In this document: piece by piece, positions 19,142 through 27,800 of the stretch | Layout: each line of letters begins with the position of its first letter | How positions within the stretch are numbered: position 1 is the first letter of the stretch | Assembly: GCA_022799035.1 (NCBI GenBank) | Contig: JAAWNQ010000005.1 | Span: 32,126 to 96,125, forward strand | DNA length: 64,000 bases | Origin: Oscillospiraceae bacterium | Lineage (GTDB): Bacteria; Bacillota; Clostridia; Oscillospirales; Oscillospiraceae | Direction of reading: 5' to 3' | Position numbers and translations under genes: made by a program | The notes under the pieces: generated by a model | Seen by the model: only the letters and a program-made list of their open reading frames with translations | Databases searched by the model: none | Told to the model about the DNA's origin: nothing

Positions 19142-19973
19142 GACGAACATCGTTCGTGCTGATGGTATTAGCCGTGGTGCGGGGCAGTCAGTGGCTGGGC
19201 ATCTGGCCTACTGTACCGGGAGAGCTTACCGGGATTCATACTACGGCAAAAAGGCATATGGGGAAAAGCGGGCAGACCTCGTGTTTGACGAACTGCTTCT
19301 TCCGTCCCAGGCTCCTGCGGCACTTCGGGAGTATCAAGCGTTTTTGGATGCCTGGAATGCCAGTGAGAAGCATCCCAGGGCGCTTATGGCCCACAAGTAC
19401 ATTCTGGCTTTACCCAACGAACTGGATGCGGCGGAATGGATCGGGTTGGCCCGTTCCTATGCGCAAGAGATGTTTGTGAGCCGGGGCTTTCCCGTGTTCT
19501 ACGCCATCCACCGTGGGCTTGCCAGTGAACATCCCAAGCCGGAAAGTATTCAGGCAGTAGGTACTCGGGAAGATAACCCCCATGTACACCTGCTTGCCGC
19601 ATTCCGACAAGTGGGGGAAAATGGCTTTTTGGACACGAAATACGCCGGAAGGACCACATACGGAAAGGACTTTCTCCGACAGGTACGCCAAAACTGGTGT
19701 GCCTGTGTGAATCGTAGCTATGAGCGGCAGGGAGTCGATGTTCGGTTTGTGGAAGGGGCGTATCGAAACGGGTTGATGGCTGGACTGCCAACAAAGCACA
19801 TTGGCCCTTATGCTATGCGGCTGGAAGCAGCCGGAATAAAAACCGAGGCGGGAGACCGCTACCGGTCGATCTTATCCCAAAACAGAGTCCGCAAGCAGGA
19901 ATGTGATCATGAGTTCCTACTTGTGGACAGCCAAGACAAAGAACATGAATATTGCGCAGATCGTGAGGAATAA
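19128..19973 (+). CDS. MobA/MobL-family relaxase
   Basis: GQSVAGHLAYCTGRAYRDSYYGKKAYGEKR...YILALPNELDAAEWIGLARSYAQEMFVSRGFPVFYAIHRG...DNPHVHLLAAFRQVGENGF (HxH relaxase motif); overlaps T4CP 3' end. Confidence 0.9.
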   Translation: MMMIKTNIVRADGISRGAGQSVAGHLAYCTGRAYRDSYYGKKAYGEKRADLVFDELLLPSQAPAALREYQAFLDAWNASEKHPRALMAHKYILALPNELDAAEWIGLARSYAQEMFVSRGFPVFYAIHRGLASEHPKPESIQAVGTREDNPHVHLLAAFRQVGENGFLDTKYAGRTTYGKDFLRQVRQNWCACVNRSYERQGVDVRFVEGAYRNGLMAGLPTKHIGPYAMRLEAAGIKTEAGDRYRSILSQNRVRKQECDHEFLLVDSQDKEHEYCADREE

Positions 19974-20062
19974 CATTCAATCTGCAAGATGCTGGGAGGC
20001 TCTGCAAGAGCGGTAGAATCCTTATCCATGCTATCTGGGAACATGACCAAAGGAGGTAGATC

Positions 20063-20248
20063 ATGAAAAAGTTGAAACGGCAAGAATCAATTCCGGGGCA
20101 GTTGACTCTGTCTGACTTACTCCCGAAAGAGATTCTTTATCCCTCAATCTGGAACAGTCAGCCGAAGGGAGCGGAGACCCATTGTGTATGCGGAAAGGAA
20201 GAGACGCAGAGCGTACAGTCGCAGGCGAAGAGTACCCTGAACCCATGA
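20063..20248 (+). CDS. Small hypothetical protein (61 aa)
   Basis: Strong RBS aaaggaggtagatc before ATG; MKKLKRQESIPGQLTLSDLLPKEILYPSIWN... Confidence 0.55.
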   Translation: MKKLKRQESIPGQLTLSDLLPKEILYPSIWNSQPKGAETHCVCGKEETQSVQSQAKSTLNP

Positions 20249-20261
20249 AGGAACCCGATGA

Positions 20262-20302
20262 GGCACCTTGCCCAGACGGAGGGGCTGTCTGGACAAGGTG
20301 CC
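20262..20302. repeat. Long hairpin downstream of relaxase; candidate oriT-like or regulatory structure
   Basis: ggcaccttg c ccagac ...ggaggggct... gtctgg a caaggtgcc; 15 paired positions with one internal mismatch and no T-run afterwards. Confidence 0.5.
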
Positions 20303-20543
20303 CATTAATAAATCGGAAAGGAGGGGCATCGGCACTTTGATCGTCCTCAGCAGCGCTATTTCTGCCGTTTGTGTTGGTGAATTATTTGAAGGAAGAGATG
20401 CCACATAGCGCTCACCAGCGCAAAACTTTACGGAAGGAAGATCACTATGAGTACAATCAGCGCCGGAATGGGAGGACCAGGTGTGCGGAATGGGAAGGCT
20501 TTTTGTTGGCAAGAATAGGAAAAGGACGGTGAGTTCTTTGACT

Positions 20544-20750
20544 ATGAATGTGAACGAAGAGAGCCATATCGTGGAAATATGGCTGACCAACGCAGAGAAA
20601 ACGAGCGAGACTGTTTGTCAGCGCTTGAAGCCTATATTCTCTGTGTATAAGAAGCAGGGTTATCTGGTGGCGGTATTTGAATCAGGGGATCAAGACCTGG
20701 CAGGGCTCACCAGCGCTCTGCTGTGTGAAAATCGCACACGCCTGGCGTGA
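20544..20750 (+). CDS. Small hypothetical protein
   Basis: MNVNEESHIVEIWLTNAEKTSETVCQRLKPIFSVYKKQGYLVAVFESGDQDLAGLTSALLCENRTRLA; followed by a terminator. Confidence 0.6.
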   Translation: MNVNEESHIVEIWLTNAEKTSETVCQRLKPIFSVYKKQGYLVAVFESGDQDLAGLTSALLCENRTRLA

Positions 20751-20754
20751 GAAG

Positions 20755-20790
20755 TGGAGCCACAGGGATTTCCCTGTGGCTCCATTTTCC
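20755..20790. terminator. Terminator
   Basis: tggagccacaggga tt tccctgtggctcca ttttcc. Confidence 0.8.
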
Positions 20791-20856
20791 TATTGTCATT
20801 TTTTGATTTTTCTGTTACAATGTTATCGGGAAATAATATGCCGGAGGGTAATCGTT

Positions 20857-21891
20857 ATGGATAATAAAAATGACGAACTGATGAAGGCTGGCGAGGTGCT
20901 GCTGTACAGCGATAACAATGGCAAAGAGTTTGTGAGTGTGGTTTTTCAGGAGGAGAATTTCTGGCTGACACAGAGCGGGATGGCACAGCTCTTTGACTGT
21001 ACCCCGGAAAATGTGCTTCAGCACTTGAAGAACATCTATGCCGAGGAGGAATTGGAACAAGAGGCAACTACTAAGAAATTCTTAGTAGTTCGTCAGGAGG
21101 GGTCCAGGCAGGTCCAGCGCAATCTGGACCACTATAACCTGGACGCCATCATTGCCGTGGGCTACCGAGTGAATTCCAAAAAAGCAACCCGGTTCCGCCA
21201 GTGGGCCACCAAAACCCTGAAGGAGTATATCCAAAAGGGTTTCGTCCTCAACGATGAACTGATGAAGAATGGCCGACCCTTCGGGAAGGACTACTTCGAC
21301 GAGCTTCTGGAGCGCATCCGGGAGATCCGAGCCAGCGAGCGCCGGGCCTACCAGAAGATCGCCGACATCTTCGAGCAGTGCAGCTATGACTACGACAAAG
21401 ACAGCGAGACAACCAAGGCATTCTATGCCTTTGTACAGAACAAGCTCCATTTCGCTGTCACCGGCAAGACGGCGGCAGAGCTGATCAGCGAGCGGGCCAC
21501 CTTGGACAGCCCCACCATGGGCCTTACCACCTGGAAGGCAGGTCCCGGAGGGAAGATTTTGAAAAGTGATACCCTGGTGGCCAAGAATTACCTGAATGAG
21601 AAGGAGATCTCCCGCCTCAACCGTCTGGTCACCATGTTCATCGACTATGCCGAGCTGATGGCCGAGGATGAAGTGCCTATGTCCATGGAGGACTGGCTTG
21701 CAGAGACCGACCAGTTTCTGACCAACAATCGCCGAAAGGTGCTGGCCGGAAAGGGGAAGGTCTCCCGGGAAGAGGCAGAGAGAAAGGTCTCCGCCATTTA
21801 TGAGGAGTTCCGCAAAAAGCAGGATGCCGCCTACATCTCGGAATTTGACCGCCAGACGGCGAAATACCTGAAGGGTGAAACCGATGATTGA
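20857..21891 (+). CDS. RhuM-family protein
   Basis: ENFWLTQSGMAQLFDCTPENVLQHLKNIYAEEELEQEATTKKFLVVRQEGSRQVQRNLDHYNLDAIIAVGYRVNSKKATRFRQWATKTLKEYIQKGFVLNDELMKNG. Confidence 0.95.
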   Translation: MDNKNDELMKAGEVLLYSDNNGKEFVSVVFQEENFWLTQSGMAQLFDCTPENVLQHLKNIYAEEELEQEATTKKFLVVRQEGSRQVQRNLDHYNLDAIIAVGYRVNSKKATRFRQWATKTLKEYIQKGFVLNDELMKNGRPFGKDYFDELLERIREIRASERRAYQKIADIFEQCSYDYDKDSETTKAFYAFVQNKLHFAVTGKTAAELISERATLDSPTMGLTTWKAGPGGKILKSDTLVAKNYLNEKEISRLNRLVTMFIDYAELMAEDEVPMSMEDWLAETDQFLTNNRRKVLAGKGKVSREEAERKVSAIYEEFRKKQDAAYISEFDRQTAKYLKGETDD

Positions 21892-24112
21892 AAAATTTGA
21901 TATAGCAGGTTACTGCCGAATCTCGGTGGACGAGGAGCTGGACCGGGACAACACCTCCATCGAGAACCAGAAGGCCATCATCGAGGATTTTGTAAAGCAC
22001 AGGTTCCCTGGATCAACTCTGACCTTCTACGAAGACCGGGACAAGTCGGGTTACACCTTTGACCAGCGGCCCGGCTATCAGGTCATGCGCCGGGAGCTGG
22101 TGACACATCAAAAGGACATCCTCATTGTTAAGGACTTTTCCCGGTTTTCACGGCGGAACAGTCGGGGACTGGTGGAACTGGAGGACCTGCGTGATGCCGG
22201 TGTCCGCATTATCTCCATCGGGGACAACATCGACTTTCCCAACGATGACGACTGGCTTAAAATTCAATTCCAGTTCCTTATCAACGAAATGCCCGTCACC
22301 GATGCCAGCAAGAAGGTCAAGTCAGTCATCCGCCGCCGACAGGAGGATGGCCGCTGGCTCTGTGCCGCCCCCTATGGATATATCATCAATTCCCGGCAGG
22401 AGTTTGAGGTGGTTCCCACCGAAGCCGACATTGTGCGGAAAATTTTTACCCGCTACATTGATGGATGGGGATATAAGAAAATTGCGGGCTACCTCACGGA
22501 CCAGAACATTCCGACTCCCCGTATGTGTGAGGAGACCCGGAGAGAAGCGGCGGGGAAGGAGGTCAAGCGCCGGGCTAAAAGCGCATGGTCCATCGTATCC
22601 GTCCAGGGCATCATCGACAATGACTTTTATATCGGCACCTTCCGCCAGCGGAAATATACCCGTGTGAAGATCAATGGGAAAGACCGTAAGCTGGACGAGA
22701 GTGAGAATGTGGTCATTGAAAACCACCATCAGGCTATTCTCGACTACCGCACCTTCGCCACGGCCAAGGCCCTGCGGGAAAGCCGCTCTACCGCCAACTA
22801 CCGGGGGGTAAAGAAGTACGACAATGTGTATTCCGGCTTTCTGGAGTGCGGCGACTGCGGCAGCCCCATGTTTGCCATGAGCCGGGCAGATCTGAAGCCG
22901 GCCTACCGCTGCGGGACTTATCATAATCGAGGGTTAAAGGGCTGCACCAGCCACCATATCCGGGTGGACAAGCTGGACGAGGTGCTGAAGGCCTACCTCC
23001 GCAAGGTGAGGGACAACTCGGCGGAGATGTTGGACCGGCTCAACGCCGACCTTGCCAGGGAGCAGGAGGACATTGGGGCGACACAGCAGGCCGCCGAGAA
23101 TCTGGAGACTGTTCTTGCTGATTTGCAGGAGGAGTTGAAGGCCACCAAGCGCCAGCGTATCCGGGATGTGATGAAGCACCCGGAACAGGAGGAGACTCTG
23201 GAGGCCACCTACGACGAGCTGGAGAACGACCTCCTGCGTCGTATTGACGGCATTCAGAACCAGATTGCCATGACAAACGACCGTCGGAACACCATCATTC
23301 GGGTGAATCGGGCGGCCAAGACGGCTATGGAGGTTTTTGAGGACATTCTGAATAAGCCCAAGCTGGATCGAAACGACCTCCAGCTCATCATTGAAAAAAT
23401 CAAGGTCTACGAGGATCATATCGAGGTGCAGCTGAAAGCTGATATTGACAGCATCCTCCGCAGCGGCGAATTGCCGGAGGATCTGACAGGGGAGAATGTA
23501 GGGGAGGATAGTGTCCACCCGGATTCAGTTGCCGCCATGGCTCCGGCCAACATTCCATTGGAGCGGCAGGCGGCTGACAGCCGTCCCTATGAGATTCAAA
23601 TCATCCAAGAAAGTGATAAGCACAGCGATAAGGTTTTCTCTGTCAAAGTTATCAGTAACGGCGACCCGCTGGAGATCTACACCGACAAGGATGGCGAGGT
23701 CATCTTCAAAAAGTATTCCCTTATGGGTGGCCTTTCCGACTTCGCCGCCCAGATGTGCGAGACCCTGAACAAGACCACCGGCCACGTCACCGTCATCACC
23801 GACCGGGACAGCTGTATCGCCGTGGCGGGAGCTCCCCGCCGGGACCTGATGGACAAGCGGCTGGGGGAGCGGATGGAGGCTGTGCTGGAGGGTCGAAAGA
23901 TCTATCAGGCCCAGCCCGGAGAGACCCCTATGCCCGTCAGTGACGAATCCGGCAAGTTTTTCGTCACCTGCGCCGCTCCCATCCTGGCCGAGGGGGACGT
24001 GCTGGGGTGCGTTCTCTTTGCCGGTGAGGAGGGGGACCTTCAGACCGGGGATACCGAGTACAAGCTGCTGCAATCCATGTCCGGCTTCCTTGGTCGCCAC
24101 ATGGAGGGGTGA
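21884..24112 (+). CDS. Large serine recombinase; C-terminus currently fused in frame to the SpoVT C-terminal part
   Basis: AGYCRISVDEELDRDNTSIENQKAIIEDF (catalytic Ser region), KDFSRFSRRNSRGLVELEDLRDAGVRIISIGDNIDF, CGDCGSPMF...YRCGTYHNRGLKGCTSHHIR zinc ribbon, coiled coil. Recombinase part ends about 23659; the remainder is SpoVT. Confidence 0.95.
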   Translation: MIEKFDIAGYCRISVDEELDRDNTSIENQKAIIEDFVKHRFPGSTLTFYEDRDKSGYTFDQRPGYQVMRRELVTHQKDILIVKDFSRFSRRNSRGLVELEDLRDAGVRIISIGDNIDFPNDDDWLKIQFQFLINEMPVTDASKKVKSVIRRRQEDGRWLCAAPYGYIINSRQEFEVVPTEADIVRKIFTRYIDGWGYKKIAGYLTDQNIPTPRMCEETRREAAGKEVKRRAKSAWSIVSVQGIIDNDFYIGTFRQRKYTRVKINGKDRKLDESENVVIENHHQAILDYRTFATAKALRESRSTANYRGVKKYDNVYSGFLECGDCGSPMFAMSRADLKPAYRCGTYHNRGLKGCTSHHIRVDKLDEVLKAYLRKVRDNSAEMLDRLNADLAREQEDIGATQQAAENLETVLADLQEELKATKRQRIRDVMKHPEQEETLEATYDELENDLLRRIDGIQNQIAMTNDRRNTIIRVNRAAKTAMEVFEDILNKPKLDRNDLQLIIEKIKVYEDHIEVQLKADIDSILRSGELPEDLTGENVGEDSVHPDSVAAMAPANIPLERQAADSRPYEIQIIQESDKHSDKVFSVKVISNGDPLEIYTDKDGEVIFKKYSLMGGLSDFAAQMCETLNKTTGHVTVITDRDSCIAVAGAPRRDLMDKRLGERMEAVLEGRKIYQAQPGETPMPVSDESGKFFVTCAAPILAEGDVLGCVLFAGEEGDLQTGDTEYKLLQSMSGFLGRHMEG
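23641..23661 (+). repeat. Left attP arm (element side of attR)
   Basis: tgtcaaagttatcagtaacgg; inverted partner of 1232-1252. Confidence 0.7.
23660..23668 (+). repeat. attR core copy GGCGACCCG
   Basis: Identical to 1226-1234 and in the same frame. Confidence 0.88.
23660..24112 (+). pseudogene. spoVT: spoVT 3' part (C-terminal GAF-like domain), separated from its start by the element
   Basis: GDPLEIYTDKDGEVIFKKYSLMGGLSDFAAQMCETLNKTTGHVTVITDRDSCIAVAG...MSGFLGRHMEG continues the SpoVT pattern from 1136-1234. Confidence 0.92.
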
Positions 24113-24152
24113 AAAAATGTCCGTCCCCGATTTGGGGGGCGGACATTTTTTC
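24112..24152. terminator. spoVT terminator
   Basis: aaaaaatgtccgtcccc gatttg gggggcggacatttttt. Confidence 0.88.
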
Positions 24153-24356
24153 ATTTACCCAAAGGTCTGAAACAGCAGGATCAGGGTAACATTTACCCCA
24201 AATACCGCCGCCAATTCCCCCCAAAGCCGTGCCTGGTCCATCCACATACCCCCCGAAGGACATTCTACGCCGGAGGAAAAGAACCTATGCCGGGTATATT
24301 TTTCCCCCCTCGGGCCATACTGGAAAAAGAAACCGTAAATATAGGAGGAAACGCCC

Positions 24357-24623
24357 ATGCTCAAAGGGATCAGCAGGCGGGTCATCGTGGTCAAGTCCCC
24401 GGACCGCCGTTTTTTTGAGGAAGCCATCTTCATTGTCCGGGAGGGAGTCCTGGGTACCGGCGGGGTCACTGCCGACCAGGTGGTGGAGGAGGCCCGAAGG
24501 GTGGCCGACGGCTACATCAAAAAGCGGAAAAACCGCTGGTGGCAGCGGCTTCCCGCCCCCGCCTACGCCGCCCTGGGCGCCGCGGTGGCCACCGCCGCCT
24601 CCTGTGCCGCCTTCCTCCTGTGA
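24357..24623 (+). CDS. Hypothetical small membrane-anchored protein
   Basis: MLKGISRRVIVVKSPDRRFFEEAIFIVREGVLGTGGVTADQVVEEARRVADGYIKKRK... with C-terminal TM; RBS ataggagg. Confidence 0.75.
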   Translation: MLKGISRRVIVVKSPDRRFFEEAIFIVREGVLGTGGVTADQVVEEARRVADGYIKKRKNRWWQRLPAPAYAALGAAVATAASCAAFLL

Positions 24624-24746
24624 CTCCACCCCTCTGCGGGGCGTGATACCCCACCCCGCCATACCCCCTGCGGGGCGCGACACCCCGCCCCACCCCCGTA
24701 GGGCGGGGGCTTGCCCCCGTCGCCCGAGACCCCCCACCCACCCATA

Positions 24747-24783
24747 AAAAAGGGCCACGCGGTACAAAATACCGCGTGGCCCT
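24747..24783. terminator. Terminator
   Basis: aaaaagggccacgcggta caaaa taccgcgtggccct. Confidence 0.8.
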
Positions 24784-24809
24784 AAGCTTTTCCCTTTTGA
24801 CCCTTCATT

Positions 24810-27800
24810 TCACCCCGTATACAGCCCCCCACAATGCCAATACCCATCCTTCAGATACATTTCCCCCGTTCTCCAATACTGAAGGGCCCCCTCCGGAACC
24901 TCGGGGTCAGAGCCCTCATAGGCCCCGGTGTTCCCCGCCATCAGGTTGTTCAGGGCCTCCCCGTTCTCGGGCACGAAGATGAGAGAGTAGGAAAACCGGA
25001 ACCGGCTCCTGTCATCTGGATCAGGATACTCACACTCCAGATCGGCAATCTTGGCGAAGGTGCAGGTGTACCGGCCGCCCGGGGCGGCCAGGGTCTTGGC
25101 CGCCGTCTCGGCGTAGGTCAGGTAGGCCATGGCCGTCTCGTAGGCCCCCTCCCCGTGATCCCCCAGGGCCGCCCCGGCCCTCTCCCTCATCTCCACCTCA
25201 TCGAACCAGCCCCGGGCCAGGGTGAAGATACTGCCCTGGGACGGCCCCTCCGTCTCCAAGGCCTCCGCCCGGTACCACACCGGCTCCTCATTGTCCCCCT
25301 TCCGCATCACCAGCTCGCTGCCCTCCCAGAACCGGAGGATCAGGCTCCAATCCTCCCGGGCCAGGGTGAGGCAGGTCTCCGCGGGGATCTGGGGGGCCGC
25401 CTCCAGCCGCGTCCAGCGGTACTGCTCCGGGTCGGAAAAGGACGCCCGGAGGTAGGGGCCGTAGCCCTCCTTCGGATCTGCGGAGTAGGCCGCCCTCCAG
25501 CCTCCCGCCCCGCTGAGGGGGGCAAGCTCCAGGCCCACCCCCCCGTCCCCGGGGTGATCCAGGATCTGATCCAGGTCGTAGGCGAGCTCCAAAAGGTCGT
25601 AGGAGTACCCAGGCTCCAGTTTCACGCCCTCTTCCCGCATCATCCCCAGCACGGCGCGCCTCACAAAGTCCGAATCCTGATACTCCTGGAACATCCCGCT
25701 GGAAAGAAGCCGGTAGCTCCCATCGCCTCCCACCTCAAAGAACAGGGCGTCACAACCGGGATAGCCGGGGGAGACCCAGTTATCCTCAGTAATGTATTTG
25801 CCCCCGGCCAGCACGACCTTTTCCGGGGTGGCAGTGTGCATCTCATAGTTGAACCACCAGCCCTCCACCACCGCCCCGCCGTAGGGGTAGCGGTAGGGCC
25901 CGTCAAAATAGTCGATCCTCCAGTCGTCATACTTCGGGGGCAGCTCCCCCTCCGGGGCCTCTTCCGCCCCCGTCTGGTAGGCCTTCTCCCGGAGCTCCGC
26001 CTCCAGCCGTTCCACCTCCGCGGTGACATATACCCCATCCACAAACTCCCGGGCTGCCTCCACCACGGGGTTGGGTACCCCCTCATCCGCCCCGTCCACC
26101 ATATGGTCGGTGGTGGGCTTCTCATTTTTGTAGATGAGCAGACTTTCCCCGTCGAAGTAGACATACCGCTCCCAGGTGGCCTCGCCGGAAAGGCCCCTGA
26201 CATAGAGGCGTTTGCTGTATTTGTCCCACAGGCTGTACTCCCAGTAGGTCAGCTCCGGGCAGGCCTCTTTTATCAGCTCCTCCAGCCGGGCCTCGTAGAC
26301 TGTGCCTTCCTGTTCGAAGAAGAGCTGCCAGGGGGTGGCCAGCTCATCCCGCCCGTCCCCGTCCAGATCCAGGGCCAGGCACTCCTCGTGGCCCCGGGCC
26401 AGCAGGACGGGTGTCCCCGCTTCATCGAAATAGTAATAGTCGCTGTCGGTGGGATAACGCTGGGCGTCTGCCTCGGGGCGGTAGGTGAGGGTAAAGCCGT
26501 TGTGGCCCAGGAGATCGCTGTAGGGGAACAGGGAGAAGTCGTCGTCGGAGAGGGGGAAGAACACATCCATGACCCCCTCCTCCCGGCGGACGGCGGCGTA
26601 GATCTTCCCGTCCGTGGCCCGGTAGACCACCACGTTGCGGCCCTCAAAGTCCCAGTTTTCCAAACGGTTCTCATAGCTGTTGTCAAAGTCCCCCACATGG
26701 GTCTCCACCGTGACGGCGGGGGGAGCGTAGGGCTCCAGACCGGCAAGGGAGACGGTTTTCTCCGGCTCCCAGGCGGGCAGGGGAGTGGGGATAAGGGGCC
26801 TGTCGCAGGCCACATTGGACACAAACCAATAGGGACTCTCCTCCCCCTCCTCCGTGGGGCGCGCCGGGTCGTCGCGCCCTTCCTCTAACGTCACACAATA
26901 CCACCCGCCCCCGGCAAAATCACTGCGGTGGTAGAGCTTTACCCTATCCCCCTCCCGGGTGCCCGCGGTGAAGTCCAGATACCCGCAGTAGTTGGTATCC
27001 CCGTGCATGTTGAAGTAGGCGTCCACCGCCTCCACATATTCATACCCCAGGCCTTCCAGGTCAACCTCCTCCAGGGAGAGCCCGGTATACTCCTCCAGGA
27101 GCGCCTCCATCTCCCCGGCGGTGATCACATACACCGGGCAGACCAGGTCGGATTCCTCCTCCACGCCGTAGGCCCGCAGCTCCTTGGGGGTGGGGGTGCG
27201 CCCCTCCAGATAGAATAGCTCATAGAGGTTGATATCCTCCGGCCTCTCATAAAGGTTTATGGGGCTGGCGAACTGGTTGCGGATGTTGTAGGAATAGGAG
27301 GCCGGGGAGCTAAAATGGTTGAAAAACTCCTCGTTGAACCACCGCAGCTCCTCACCGGAGAGAGCTCGGATGGTATCCTCAGAAGGGCCTTGGGAAGGAC
27401 TGGGGGCGGGGCTCTCCTTGCCCCCAGTGAAGGTGCAGGCCGACACGATCCCCGCCAGCATCGCAACGGCCAGGGCCGCCGCCCAAAATTGCCGGGGTCT
27501 TTGGGCGATGCGCTTCACCCGGTCAGCAAGCTGCTTTTTCCCGGCGGTCATGGTGGTGGCGGCGATCAGGGGATTGCTCCCCCTCTTCACCGGGATGAGG
27601 GAGACCAGGGTCTGGCCGTAGGGGATCCGCTCCCCCTCTCCCAAAACCGCCAGCGCCCCCTCGTCACAGGCCAGCTCGCAGTCGATTCGGGCGCACCGGG
27701 CGGCGATCCACACCAGGGGGTCGAACCAGTAGACGGTCAGGCACACGCACCGCAGCAGGGCCCACACCGGGTCCCCGTGTTTGGCGTGGGTTGCCTCGTG

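Larger units (their letters stand above)
1226..23668 (+). mobile_element. Serine-recombinase integrative mobilizable element inserted in spoVT (~22.4 kb between core copies)
   Basis: 9-bp direct repeat GGCGACCCG at both ends in the same spoVT reading frame; large serine recombinase at the right end; relaxase and coupling protein inside; lower GC than flanks. Confidence 0.93.

Noticed and set aside
1226-23668. Self-transmissible ICE or prophage
   Set aside because: Relaxase and coupling protein are present but no VirB4/VirB6-type channel genes and no phage structural genes were found, so mobilizable element is the safer call.
24834-26888. 684-aa plus-strand ORF
   Set aside because: Antisense shadow of the BlaR1-like gene; high-GC coding creates long opposite-strand ORFs; no motif or RBS.
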